Source of the DNA: an uncultured Prevotellaceae bacterium
GTDB taxonomy: Bacteria; Bacteroidota; Bacteroidia; Bacteroidales; Muribaculaceae
Assembly: GCA_900314215.1 (NCBI GenBank)
Contig: OMUK01000038.1
Coordinates: 1 to 59,952, forward strand
Direction: 5' to 3'
DNA length: 59,952 nucleotides
Shown piece by piece: positions 17,135-25,631 of this stretch. Numbering within the stretch: position 1 is the stretch's first letter; each line of letters begins with the position of its first letter. The position numbers and the translations under genes were made by a program. The notes under the pieces are model-generated. The model did not search any database, was not told the DNA's origin, and saw only the letters and a program-made list of their open reading frames with translations.

Positions 17135-18499
17135 ATGACTGAAGTGATAAGAAAAAAACTGAGAGACTCTAAGTCGGCGCGCTGGACGGCGCTTTGCCTT
17201 GTGGCATTTGCAATGCTGTGCGGCTATTTCCTGGCCGATGTGATGGACCCACTCAAACCATTGCTGGAGCAGGAGAAGGGCTGGACGAGTAGTGAATATG
17301 GCATCTTTACCAGCGCTTATGGCTGGTTCAATGTGTTCTTGCTCATGCTCATCTTTGGCGGCATGATACTCGACAAGATGGGTGTGCGCTTCACTGGCGT
17401 GGCATCTTGCTCTGTCATGGTGATTGGCTGCGCCATCAAGTATGCCGCTATCGCCGGCTATATTGGCGACATGCACTCCACCATGTTTGGCATTCACACC
17501 ATGGTGCTTTATGCCAGCTTGGGTTATGCTATATTTGGCGTGGGCGTTGAGACCGCCGGTATCACTGTCTCAAAGATTATCGTGAAGTGGTTTAAGGGCA
17601 AAGAGATGGCTCTCGCCATGGGCCTTGAGATGGCTACCGCGCGCATTGGCACCATGCTTGCCATGGTGGTGACTGTGCCCTATGCCAAGGCCTTCGGCGG
17701 CGTGGCTGCTCCTGTGTTGCTGTGCCTCATCCTGCTGTGCATTGGCCTCATCTCGTTTATCACCTATACTGTAATGGACCGCAAGCTCGATGCCGAGATC
17801 AAGGACGAGCAAGAGGAGCCCGAGGAGCCTTTCCGCTTGAGCGATGTGATACCTATTATCAAGAATAAAGGCTTCTGGCTTATCGCACTGCTCTGCGTGC
17901 TGTTCTATTCGGCTGTGTTCCCATTTTTGAAATATGCTACCGACCTGATGGTCAACAAGTATAACGTAGACCCGTCGCTGGCAGGTAATATACCTGGCAT
18001 TCTGCCACTGGGAACGCTGTTCTTGACGCCATTCTTCGGCAACCTCTACGACCGCGTAGGCAAGGGTGCCACCATCATGATTATCGGTGCGCTCATGCTC
18101 ATCGGCGTGCACGTGTGCTTCGCCCTGCCTTTCTTCAATCACTGGCTCTTTGCCACCTTCCTGATGATTGTGCTGGGCATCGCCTTCTCGCTGGTGCCAT
18201 CGGCCATGTGGCCCTCGGTGCCTAAGATCATCCCCGAGAAGCAGCTGGGCACCGCCTATGCGCTCATCTTCTGGGTTCAGAACTGGGGCTTGATGGGTGT
18301 GCCGCTGCTCATTGGCGTTGTGCTCGACAAGTTCTGCAAGATACCTAATCCTGTGCCAGGCGGTCCCACCTACGACTACACCTTGCCTATGATCATCTTT
18401 GCTTCATTTGGCGTGCTCGCTCTTGTGTTTGCTTTGCTGCTCAAGGCCGAGGACAAGAAGAAGCATTATGGACTTGAGGAGGCCAACATCAAGAAATAA
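17135..18499 (+). CDS. MFS transporter (first of a tandem pair)
   Basis: 454-aa inner-membrane protein with about 12 hydrophobic segments and a cytoplasmic central loop (MDRKLDAEIKDEQEEPEEPF). The signature loop between helices 2 and 3 is GGMILDKMGVRFTG, matching the MFS consensus G-x-x-x-D-R-x-G-x-R. The C-terminus is KKKHYGLEEANIKK. It is clearly paralogous to the next gene, with the same architecture, the shared start of the first helix (ARWTALCLVAFAMLCGYF) and the same tail. The overall look is like oxalate/formate- or nitrate-type MFS carriers, but I cannot name a substrate. Confidence 0.9.
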   Translation: MTEVIRKKLRDSKSARWTALCLVAFAMLCGYFLADVMDPLKPLLEQEKGWTSSEYGIFTSAYGWFNVFLLMLIFGGMILDKMGVRFTGVASCSVMVIGCAIKYAAIAGYIGDMHSTMFGIHTMVLYASLGYAIFGVGVETAGITVSKIIVKWFKGKEMALAMGLEMATARIGTMLAMVVTVPYAKAFGGVAAPVLLCLILLCIGLISFITYTVMDRKLDAEIKDEQEEPEEPFRLSDVIPIIKNKGFWLIALLCVLFYSAVFPFLKYATDLMVNKYNVDPSLAGNIPGILPLGTLFLTPFFGNLYDRVGKGATIMIIGALMLIGVHVCFALPFFNHWLFATFLMIVLGIAFSLVPSAMWPSVPKIIPEKQLGTAYALIFWVQNWGLMGVPLLIGVVLDKFCKIPNPVPGGPTYDYTLPMIIFASFGVLALVFALLLKAEDKKKHYGLEEANIKK

Positions 18500-18527
18500 C
18501 CGACTTTAATTCTTATCTATAATGACA

Positions 18528-18566
18528 GGCATGTCCACACATTATCACATGGGTTGTGGGCATGCC
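18528..18566 (+). terminator. Hairpin between the two MFS genes
   Basis: An 11-bp stem (18528-18538 with 18556-18566, one G-U pair) and 17-nt loop, followed by the imperfect U-tract TTCATCTTTT. It begins 28 nt past the first MFS stop and ends 29 nt before the second start, so it could be a terminator or an attenuator that lowers expression of the second gene. Confidence 0.6.
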
Positions 18567-18595
18567 TTCATCTTTTAATATCATCAATAAGGGAT

Positions 18596-20005
18596 ATGGC
18601 AATACTTCGACAAAAGAAGTTGAACGAGAGTGCCACGATGCGATGGACGGCGCTCTTCATTGTTGCAGTGACCATGATGCTGGGCTACTTTGTGGCCAAG
18701 GAGATGTCGTCGATTGAGGACTTGCTCGAGCTGCCCGTAGCTCAAGGCGGATTGGGCTGGACAAGCAGCGAGTATGGCTTTTTTGCCGGCTCGCGCAGCT
18801 TCTTCAATGTGTTTCTGTTCATGCTCTTCATTGGTGGCATCATCCTCGACAAGATGGGCGTGCGCTTCACGGGGTTGCTTGCCTGCGCGCTCATGGTCGT
18901 GGGCGTGAGCATCAACTACTATGCTATCGAGGCCATGTCGCCACGGCCCACCACGTTTGTCAACCTGCCGCTCATCGGTTCCTACCTGGGCCTCAACCAT
19001 GCTTGGATCAAAGACCAGGTGCTCACGGCCGCCTTTGGCTTTGCCGTGTTTGGCGTGGGCTATGAGATGTGCGGCATCACGGTTTCAAAGGTGATGGTGA
19101 AGTGGTTCACGGGCTTTGAGATGGCGCTTGCCATGGGCATACAAGTGGCCATGGCCCGCTTTGGCACCGGGGCAGCGTTGTTGTGCAGCCACCCGCTGGC
19201 ACAGCGTTTCCACCTGTCGACTCCGGTGTTTTTCGGCCTGGTGTTTGTGAGCATCGGCCTAGTGGTCTACATCATATATTGCGTGATGGATGTGAAGTTT
19301 GACCGCCAGCTTGCTGCCGATAAAATCGATGCCAACGTCACCCCCGAGGAGGAGAAGTTCCACTTCAGCGATCTGGTAGTGACTCTGAAGAATCCCGGCT
19401 TCTGGCTCATTACGCTGTTGTGCCTGCTCTACTACTCGGCCCTGTACCCATTTCTTGACTTTGCCACCAAGATTATGATCTACAAGTATGGCGTCGACCC
19501 GTCGTGGGCTGGCGCAATACCATCGATACTGCCATTCAGCACGATTGTGTTCACCCCGCTCTTTGGCGCTTTATACGACCGCAAGGGCAAGGGTGCCTCG
19601 CTCATGATACTAGGAACGGTGACTATGACCATGGTGATTTTTGTATTCACCCTGCCCATCACGTCGAGCACGGTGGCTATTGTGCTCATGGTGATACTTG
19701 GCATCGCATTCTCACTGCTTCCCAGCGCCATGTGGCCCTCGGTGCCCAAGATTATCCCCATGAAGGGATTGGGCACGGCCTATTCCATCATCTTCTACAT
19801 TCAGAACATCGGTCTCATCCTGGTGCCCATGCTGGTAGGCCGTGTCAATCAGGACCACACCGTGGGCGGCCAGGTGGATTTTACCCCGTCGATGTGGATA
19901 TTTACTACGATAGGAATTGCCGCCGTCGTTGTCTCGATATTGCTCTACTTGCTCGATAAGAAACGCCACTACGGCCTGCAAGAAGCCAACATGCAGAAGA
20001 AATAA
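18596..20005 (+). CDS. MFS transporter (second of a tandem pair)
   Basis: 469 aa from ATG 18596 (MAILRQKKLNESATMRWTALF). An upstream in-frame TTG at 18554 falls within the intergenic hairpin and is unlikely. It has twelve hydrophobic segments and the loop GGIILDKMGVRFTG, identical in layout to the preceding gene, with tail KKRHYGLQEANMQKK. Compared with the first copy, the stretch between helices 3 and 5 carries an insertion (about residues 108-132, SPRPTTFVNLPLIGSYLG), suggesting divergence in a periplasmic loop and perhaps in substrate. No enzyme gene is adjacent that would suggest the substrate. Confidence 0.9.
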   Translation: MAILRQKKLNESATMRWTALFIVAVTMMLGYFVAKEMSSIEDLLELPVAQGGLGWTSSEYGFFAGSRSFFNVFLFMLFIGGIILDKMGVRFTGLLACALMVVGVSINYYAIEAMSPRPTTFVNLPLIGSYLGLNHAWIKDQVLTAAFGFAVFGVGYEMCGITVSKVMVKWFTGFEMALAMGIQVAMARFGTGAALLCSHPLAQRFHLSTPVFFGLVFVSIGLVVYIIYCVMDVKFDRQLAADKIDANVTPEEEKFHFSDLVVTLKNPGFWLITLLCLLYYSALYPFLDFATKIMIYKYGVDPSWAGAIPSILPFSTIVFTPLFGALYDRKGKGASLMILGTVTMTMVIFVFTLPITSSTVAIVLMVILGIAFSLLPSAMWPSVPKIIPMKGLGTAYSIIFYIQNIGLILVPMLVGRVNQDHTVGGQVDFTPSMWIFTTIGIAAVVVSILLYLLDKKRHYGLQEANMQKK

Positions 20006-20040
20006 CTGCGCAGCGCGGCACATCACCGCAACTGCTACAA

Positions 20041-20075
20041 CAAGGGCACTGCATCACTACCGCGCAGTGCCCTTG
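20041..20075 (+). terminator. Terminator after the second MFS gene
   Basis: A perfect 12-bp stem (20041-20052 with 20064-20075) with an 11-nt loop and the trailing tract CTATTTTT. It separates rightward MFS transcription from the converging PHP genes. Confidence 0.85.
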
Positions 20076-20092
20076 CTATTTTTACCGGTGCA

Positions 20093-20908
20093 TTAGAGCG
20101 CATCATCATACATCTTCATCGCCTCCAGGCGCCCCGCATTCAATCTCGATGGGAAATGGGCATCGCTGTTGAACACCACTGGAGCCTTGTACTTCTTGAG
20201 CAAGCCGAAGAAGCGCGCGTCGGGGAAGAAACGCTGGTGCTCTTGCCAGGCTTTGGTGTTGACCTCTACAATGAGATGATGATCCATAATCGATTGAAAC
20301 TCGTCAATCACAAGCGTGTCGTACCAAGGCTCCCGGCCAATTCCCGCCCTGAACATGCTAGCATTGAACCCAATCTTGTCGAAGTGCCCAATCATGTGGA
20401 AGCCGCCCTTTTCAATCATTGCCATCGACTGGCTGTAGAACGTGCGCACTACCCTCTCGATATCGTTGTGGAAATACTTGCCCATCTTCACTTTGAAGGA
20501 GTCAAAGTGTCCGTCGATGTCGACATATTCATCGGGATTTTCAAACGAAGGGATGAAGTGAACCGACCCTATGCGATAATCGAGCGGAATCGAGTCAAAA
20601 AAACTGCTGCTGGGGCCGAAATCGCCAAGATAGTCGATTTCCATCGACGCGTAGATGTTGATTTTATCGCCGTATTTCTTTCTGAGCCGTGCGATTTCAC
20701 TCATATAGCTAGGCACCTCGGCTTTGGCCATATTGCAATTGCTCTTAAACGGGATGGGCGAATGCGGGCTGAAGCCCAGATGGGTGAAGTGCGCGTTGAT
20801 GGCCGCCGTCACAAAATCTTCCATGGGAGCATGCCCGTCGCAAAATTGAGTGTGGGTGTGAAAGTTGTAGAGCTTGCAACTGGAGGCTATGTGTAGAATA
20901 TCAATCAT
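20093..20908 (-). CDS. PHP-domain phosphatase, histidinol-phosphatase-like (copy 1)
   Basis: 271-aa cytoplasmic PHP-fold metallophosphatase of the HisK/HisJ type, normally hydrolysing L-histidinol phosphate. Metal-binding motifs are visible: HTHTQFCDGH (residues 17-26), LGFSPHSPIPF, ASMEIDYLGD, GSVHFIP, GHFDK and the C-terminal NSDAHFPS. It is about 80% identical by eye to the gene just upstream (roughly 50 differences in 270 positions), so it arose by tandem duplication; all metal-ligand motifs are kept in both. It lies 30 bp downstream of copy 2. No other his genes are in the window, so a different phosphomonoester substrate is possible. Confidence 0.87.
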   Translation of the reverse strand: MIDILHIASSCKLYNFHTHTQFCDGHAPMEDFVTAAINAHFTHLGFSPHSPIPFKSNCNMAKAEVPSYMSEIARLRKKYGDKINIYASMEIDYLGDFGPSSSFFDSIPLDYRIGSVHFIPSFENPDEYVDIDGHFDSFKVKMGKYFHNDIERVVRTFYSQSMAMIEKGGFHMIGHFDKIGFNASMFRAGIGREPWYDTLVIDEFQSIMDHHLIVEVNTKAWQEHQRFFPDARFFGLLKKYKAPVVFNSDAHFPSRLNAGRLEAMKMYDDAL

Positions 20909-20938
20909 GATTTACTTGTGGTTAAAAAAGATAAATTG

Positions 20939-21751
20939 TTAGGCATTTTCATACATCTTCATCGCCTCCAGGCGCCCGGCATTCAACTTCGATGGAGAAT
21001 GGGCGTCGCTGTTGAACACCACTGGAGCCTTGTACTTCTTGAGCAGGGCAAAGAGCCGGGCGTCGGGGTAGAATCGCTGGTGCTTTTCCCAGGCTTTGGT
21101 GTTGATTTCGACAATGAGATGATGATCCATAATCGATTGAAATTCATCCAACTCAAGTTTTTTATACCAGGGCTCCTGCTCAATTCCTGGCTTTAACATG
21201 CTTGCATTGTACCCAAACTTGTCGAAGTGCCCGATCATGTGGAAGCCGCCTTTTTCAATCATTGCCATCGACTGGCTGTAGAACGTGCGCACTACCCTCT
21301 CGACGTCGTTGTGAAAATACTTGCCCATCTTCACTTTAAGGGAATCGAAGTTGCCGTAGATGTCGACAAATTTATTAGGATTGTCAAAGGCTGGGATGAA
21401 GTGAATCGACCCTATGCGATAATCGAGCGGAATCGTGTCGAAAAAGCTGTTGCTTGGGCCGTAATCGCCAAGATAGTCAATCTCCATCGAAGCGTAGATG
21501 TTGATTTTATCGCCATATTTCTTCCTGAGCCGCTCGATTTCATTGATATAGCTTGGCACATCGGCCTTGGCCATATTGAAATTAGTCTCAAACGGGACGG
21601 GTCCATGTGGGCTGAAGCCCAGGTGAGTGAAGCCGGCGTCGATAGCTGTCGTCACAAAATCTTCCATGGGAGCATGTGCGTCGCAAAATTGTGTGTGGGT
21701 ATGTAAGTTGTAGAGCTTGCAACTTGATGCAATGTGTGGAATGTCAATCAT
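20939..21751 (-). CDS. PHP-domain phosphatase, histidinol-phosphatase-like (copy 2)
   Basis: 270-aa paralogue of the neighbouring downstream gene. The same motifs occur: HTHTQFCDAH, LGFSPHGPVPF, ASMEIDYLGD, GSIHFIP, GHFDK, NSDAHSPS. Differences cluster in surface-like segments (about 120-135 and 188-202), while the core and the metal site are unchanged. It starts 27 bp after mutL ends and is probably transcribed with the PPIase-ostA-mutL unit. Which copy is ancestral cannot be told from the sequence alone. Confidence 0.87.
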   Translation of the reverse strand: MIDIPHIASSCKLYNLHTHTQFCDAHAPMEDFVTTAIDAGFTHLGFSPHGPVPFETNFNMAKADVPSYINEIERLRKKYGDKINIYASMEIDYLGDYGPSNSFFDTIPLDYRIGSIHFIPAFDNPNKFVDIYGNFDSLKVKMGKYFHNDVERVVRTFYSQSMAMIEKGGFHMIGHFDKFGYNASMLKPGIEQEPWYKKLELDEFQSIMDHHLIVEINTKAWEKHQRFYPDARLFALLKKYKAPVVFNSDAHSPSKLNAGRLEAMKMYENA

Positions 21752-21778
21752 GATTACTTGCGTTCAAATAGCTAAATT

Positions 21779-23677
21779 TCAAAACATCTTTTCAATCTGC
21801 TCATTGGTAATGAGCTTGATGATGGTTTTGCCGTCGGGGGTGTAGTTGGGATTCTGCAACTTGAGCAGGCTGGAGAGCAACTTGTCCATCTCGTCGGCAT
21901 TGAGCGATGTGCCATAGGGCAGCGCTGCGGCTTTGGCCACAGTGAATGCGATGTGGTCGTAGACTTTCTCGCTTATCGACGCGCCCCCGCTTTCGGCCGA
22001 GTCGATGACTTGCAGTATTGTGTCCTTGATGTCGATATGGTCCATGCCAGCCGGCACGGCATTGATCGACCAGTCGTTGCCGCTGAGCCGCGAGAAGTTA
22101 AACCCTATTTTCTCCATTTCGGGCTCAAGCCCGCTCAGTATGGTGTCTTGCGCTGGCGTGAGTTGCAGTATGTCGGGGAAAAGGATGCTTTGCGAAGTGA
22201 TGTTTTTCCCGTCGATGTTGGCCATGTATTGGTCATAGAGCACCCTGAGGTGTGCCCTGTGTTGGTCGATAATCATGAGCCCCGACTTCACGGGCGACAC
22301 GAGATAGCGGCCCCTCACCTGGATGCAAGGTGTCGACACGTCGACATTGAGCAGTGAGCCCTGCAAGTTGGCCTCGCTGCTTGCCATGGTTTCGCTCGAT
22401 GGCGATGGCGCTGACGGCTTCGTTACGGCCTCGGTGCCTATTGAGTCGAGACCAGCTTGCTTGCTGTTCTCAAAATTTTGATATAGCAGTTCCCAATTGG
22501 TCATGGGCTTCTTTTGGTTAAAATCGGGAGTATAAGTGCTGGCGCCGCCACCCTGCCCCTTGCGCTTAGGCTTAAAGGGGTTGTAGGTGGGGTCGATGCC
22601 CTCGGTGGGGGCACTCACCACAGTGTGCTCGTTGTAGGCTGGTATGTTGGGGGCATCCTCGGTGTCGAAATCGATGGTGGGCACTGCGATGAAGCGCCCA
22701 AGCGACTCTTTCACAGCGGCGGCGAGAATCTGCCATATCGGCATTTCGTTCTCAAATTTGATTTCGGTCTTGGTAGGATGTATGTTCACATCAATCGACT
22801 CGGGATCGACGGTGAAAACCAGGAAATAATTGGGCTGCTCGTCGTCGGGGATGAGTTGCCCGTAACTCGACATGATGGCCTTGTGGAAATAAGGGTGACG
22901 CATGTAGCGGCCGTTCACAAAGAAGTATTGCAAATAGTTGCGGCGGCGCGCATTCTCGGGCTTGCCAATGAAGCCGGTGATTTTGCACAGCGACGTGTCG
23001 ATGTTGAGCGGAATGAGTTGCTGGTCGATGTTGCGCCCCCACACCGCGGCGATGCGCTGCTTGAAGTTGCCCGGCAAGAGCTTATACATGATGTTGCCGT
23101 TGTTGACCAGGGTGAACTCCACATTGTGATTGACCAGAGCCAGCTTCTCAAATTCCTTCACGATGTTGCTCAGCTCCACCTGATTGCTCTTCAAGAACTT
23201 GCGGCGGGCCGGCACGTTGAAGAAGATGTTCTTGACCATGAAATTGGCACCCTCGGGGCACACGTCGGGCACTTGGCTCTCGCAGGTAGAGCCGTTGAGC
23301 GTGATTTTGGTGCCCACTTGCGCCCCCTTGGCACAAGTGCGCAATTCCACTTGCGAGATGGCGCATATCGAGGCCAATGCCTCGCCGCGGAATCCCATCG
23401 TGTGTAGCTCAAAGAGGTCTTCGGCTTTGGAAATCTTTGACGTGCTGTGCCGCTCAAAAGCCAGACGGGCATCGGTGGGCGTCATGCCCTTGCCGTTGTC
23501 GATCACCTGAATGAGGGTGCGTCCGGCTTCTTTGAGTATAATTTGCACATTGGTTGCTCCAGCGTCGATGGCATTCTCCACCAGTTCCTTCACCACCGAG
23601 GCTGGGCGTTGTATCACCTCGCCGGCGGCGATCTGGTTGGCCACGCTGTCGGGGAGCAATTTGATGATGTCGCTCAT
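21779..23677 (-). CDS. mutL: DNA mismatch repair protein MutL
   Basis: 632 aa. The N-terminal GHKL ATPase is complete: IAAGEVIQRPASVVKELVENAIDAG, DNGKGM, RHSTSKI and GFRGEAL. A proline/serine-rich linker spans about residues 340-450. The C-terminal dimerisation domain shows DQHRAHLRVLYD (471-482) where endonuclease-type MutL has DQHAxxExxxxE, and NYTPDGKT near 611-618 where the CPHGRPT motif is expected. The catalytic and zinc residues therefore appear to be missing, and this MutL is predicted to be a matchmaker without nicking activity. It overlaps the ostA-like gene by 4 bp (ATGA), so the two are translationally coupled. Confidence 0.96.
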   Translation of the reverse strand: MSDIIKLLPDSVANQIAAGEVIQRPASVVKELVENAIDAGATNVQIILKEAGRTLIQVIDNGKGMTPTDARLAFERHSTSKISKAEDLFELHTMGFRGEALASICAISQVELRTCAKGAQVGTKITLNGSTCESQVPDVCPEGANFMVKNIFFNVPARRKFLKSNQVELSNIVKEFEKLALVNHNVEFTLVNNGNIMYKLLPGNFKQRIAAVWGRNIDQQLIPLNIDTSLCKITGFIGKPENARRRNYLQYFFVNGRYMRHPYFHKAIMSSYGQLIPDDEQPNYFLVFTVDPESIDVNIHPTKTEIKFENEMPIWQILAAAVKESLGRFIAVPTIDFDTEDAPNIPAYNEHTVVSAPTEGIDPTYNPFKPKRKGQGGGASTYTPDFNQKKPMTNWELLYQNFENSKQAGLDSIGTEAVTKPSAPSPSSETMASSEANLQGSLLNVDVSTPCIQVRGRYLVSPVKSGLMIIDQHRAHLRVLYDQYMANIDGKNITSQSILFPDILQLTPAQDTILSGLEPEMEKIGFNFSRLSGNDWSINAVPAGMDHIDIKDTILQVIDSAESGGASISEKVYDHIAFTVAKAAALPYGTSLNADEMDKLLSSLLKLQNPNYTPDGKTIIKLITNEQIEKMF

Positions 23678-25605
23678 TTCTTGGTCCTCCTGTTTCCTAT
23701 TGTAGGGCCGTTGCCTTTGCGGGCAGCGCCGCCTCTACCCTGCCCGTTGGCAGGTGCGGCAGTGCTGGCGCTGGCATCGGCCTTAGCAGCGTTGTTGCGC
23801 TTTTTCTTCACAGGCTCGTTGATGCTCACGCTGTCCTCTATGAGGTAGGGCTGACTTATCATCGCTCTCATGTCCTCACTTATATTCATCACGTCGTAGG
23901 GCTGCTTGGGCCGCAAGTTGTCGAACCACTGGTACTCGTCGAGCAGCAGGTCGGAATTCTTGGCAAGATAGAGCGGAATGACCTTGCCCGACACCTCGGG
24001 CCACATCTTTATCTTCTCTATCTGTTGCTTTTCCTTCATGTCGACACTCATGTAACCGCTCTCGGTGCGCACACACTTGTTGTAGGTCGAGTCGTTTTCC
24101 TGGGGGAAGAACAGCGCTCTCACGTTGCCTATCACCTCGGCGTGTCGCAACTGAGTGTAGGTAGAGTCGGTACCGTCGTCGCGGTAGTCGGTGAACTTCT
24201 CAAAGAAGGCCTTGATGCGCTTGCCGCTCAACTGATTGTAGTAGATTTCGCCCAAATGCTCCACAATCAGACCCTTGTTGGGCATCAATGCCCAATCGAC
24301 TGTGGTGCTGTCCTTCATGTGCACGTCGATCTCGTTGTCGCTCGAGATTTGCCGGGCGTCGCTCCACACCACCGGGTGGTTGTAGAGCGAGAGTATGGAG
24401 TCGCGTTGCGAGAATTTCAGGTAGCCGCACAGTCCCTGTATGTCCTTGCGATAGAAGCGCGAACCGTTGGTGGCTGTGATCACACGCATCGAGTCACCCT
24501 TCACACTCTCATAAAAAGTGCGCAGGGTGTCGCCGTGGAAGAAGAGCGTGTCGGGTTTCACGTTTTTCCGCTTGTTCTCCTTGCTGTATACACGGGCCAG
24601 TGCCTGCTTGGTGGCATACGACACGTGGGTCTGCTCGTTGTGGTAGCCGTAGCCGCCGGTGAGTATCACGTTGTGTTTGGGGTCGTTGATGCGCATGTGG
24701 CCTTGGGCGTAACCCTCGCTCTTGTGGCGGCTGTAGTGTATCTCGTCACCCTCTAGGGTGCGGTCGTCTTTGGCAAAGAGCTTGGGCTGATGGCCGTTTT
24801 TCTTGTACAGCGTGGCTTCCTCGCTCACGGTGTTGTAGTTGCCGCTGTTGGTCACAATTTTATTGTCGCGCGAGGTGATCACGGTGTGCTCGACCAGCGT
24901 GGCCACATTGGTGCGCGTGCTGTAGTTCATGCGGTTGGTGTTCATCACGTAGTTGTCGCGGCTGTTCACCAGTTGCACGTTTTGGGTAAACACTGCTTGG
25001 TCGGTATTGAAATTGTAGGTGCCAATGGTCGACGTGAGCACATTCTTTGGGTCTTCGAGCCGGCCGCCGGTGGTATACTTGCCCGTGTTTGAAAGCACGT
25101 AGTAGTCGATGGCGTCGGAAGTGAGGGTCTTGTCGTCTTTCACAATGCTCACGTTGCCCTTGAGGTTCACGATCTCGCGATTGCCGTCGTAGTGCAAATT
25201 GTCGGCACGTCCGCTCAGGCGGTCGGCACGCTCCATTCTCACATTGCCATAGGCGTCGATCGAGTTGTTTTTGTCGTAGAAGTGGGCACTGTCGCAATAC
25301 AGGTGCATGTCGCCGCGCGAGAATTCGATGTTGCCCTTGAGCACAATGTAGGAGCTCTCGACAGCTCCGTTGGGCCCCGATATCATCGAGTCGGCACGCT
25401 CAAGAAACACCTTGTTGCGCTGGTAGCGGTTGGCCTTGGGTATCTCGGGCTTGTAAACTGTGGTTGTTGGCGTCTTCGACTTGGTTTGCGCCACCATGGG
25501 CTGTGTGCCCAGGGCGAGCATAAGCATGAAAACGCATAAGATGGCTTTCAAGGCCGCCTTATGCGTAATCGTTGTGTCGGTGTTGCTATGTCGATTTAAA
25601 ATCAC
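23674..25605 (-). CDS. OstA/LptA-like lipopolysaccharide-transport family protein
   Basis: 643 aa with a signal peptide (about residues 17-41, ending PMVAQ). Residues 60-400 contain repeated short beta-strand units of the OstA/LptA jelly-roll type (for example FSRGDMHLYCDSAHFYDKNN and LSGRADNLHYDG), so a periplasmic lipid-bridge or LPS-transport role is inferred. The C-terminal tail is basic and low-complexity (GRGGAARKGNGPTIGNRRTKK). It is much longer than E. coli LptA (185 aa) but shorter than LptD and lacks an obvious outer-membrane barrel. It sits 26 bp downstream of a SurA-like PPIase, which supports an outer-membrane biogenesis role. Confidence 0.82.
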   Translation of the reverse strand: MILNRHSNTDTTITHKAALKAILCVFMLMLALGTQPMVAQTKSKTPTTTVYKPEIPKANRYQRNKVFLERADSMISGPNGAVESSYIVLKGNIEFSRGDMHLYCDSAHFYDKNNSIDAYGNVRMERADRLSGRADNLHYDGNREIVNLKGNVSIVKDDKTLTSDAIDYYVLSNTGKYTTGGRLEDPKNVLTSTIGTYNFNTDQAVFTQNVQLVNSRDNYVMNTNRMNYSTRTNVATLVEHTVITSRDNKIVTNSGNYNTVSEEATLYKKNGHQPKLFAKDDRTLEGDEIHYSRHKSEGYAQGHMRINDPKHNVILTGGYGYHNEQTHVSYATKQALARVYSKENKRKNVKPDTLFFHGDTLRTFYESVKGDSMRVITATNGSRFYRKDIQGLCGYLKFSQRDSILSLYNHPVVWSDARQISSDNEIDVHMKDSTTVDWALMPNKGLIVEHLGEIYYNQLSGKRIKAFFEKFTDYRDDGTDSTYTQLRHAEVIGNVRALFFPQENDSTYNKCVRTESGYMSVDMKEKQQIEKIKMWPEVSGKVIPLYLAKNSDLLLDEYQWFDNLRPKQPYDVMNISEDMRAMISQPYLIEDSVSINEPVKKKRNNAAKADASASTAAPANGQGRGGAARKGNGPTIGNRRTKK

Positions 25606-25631
25606 TATATATGTGTGTAGTGCAAATCAAT

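Noticed and set aside
18554-18595. TTG start extending the second MFS protein by 14 residues
   Set aside because: The region belongs to the intergenic hairpin, and the first copy has no such extension.
20093-20908. Copy 1 PHP phosphatase as a pseudogene
   Set aside because: The frame is intact over full length and all metal-ligand motifs remain.
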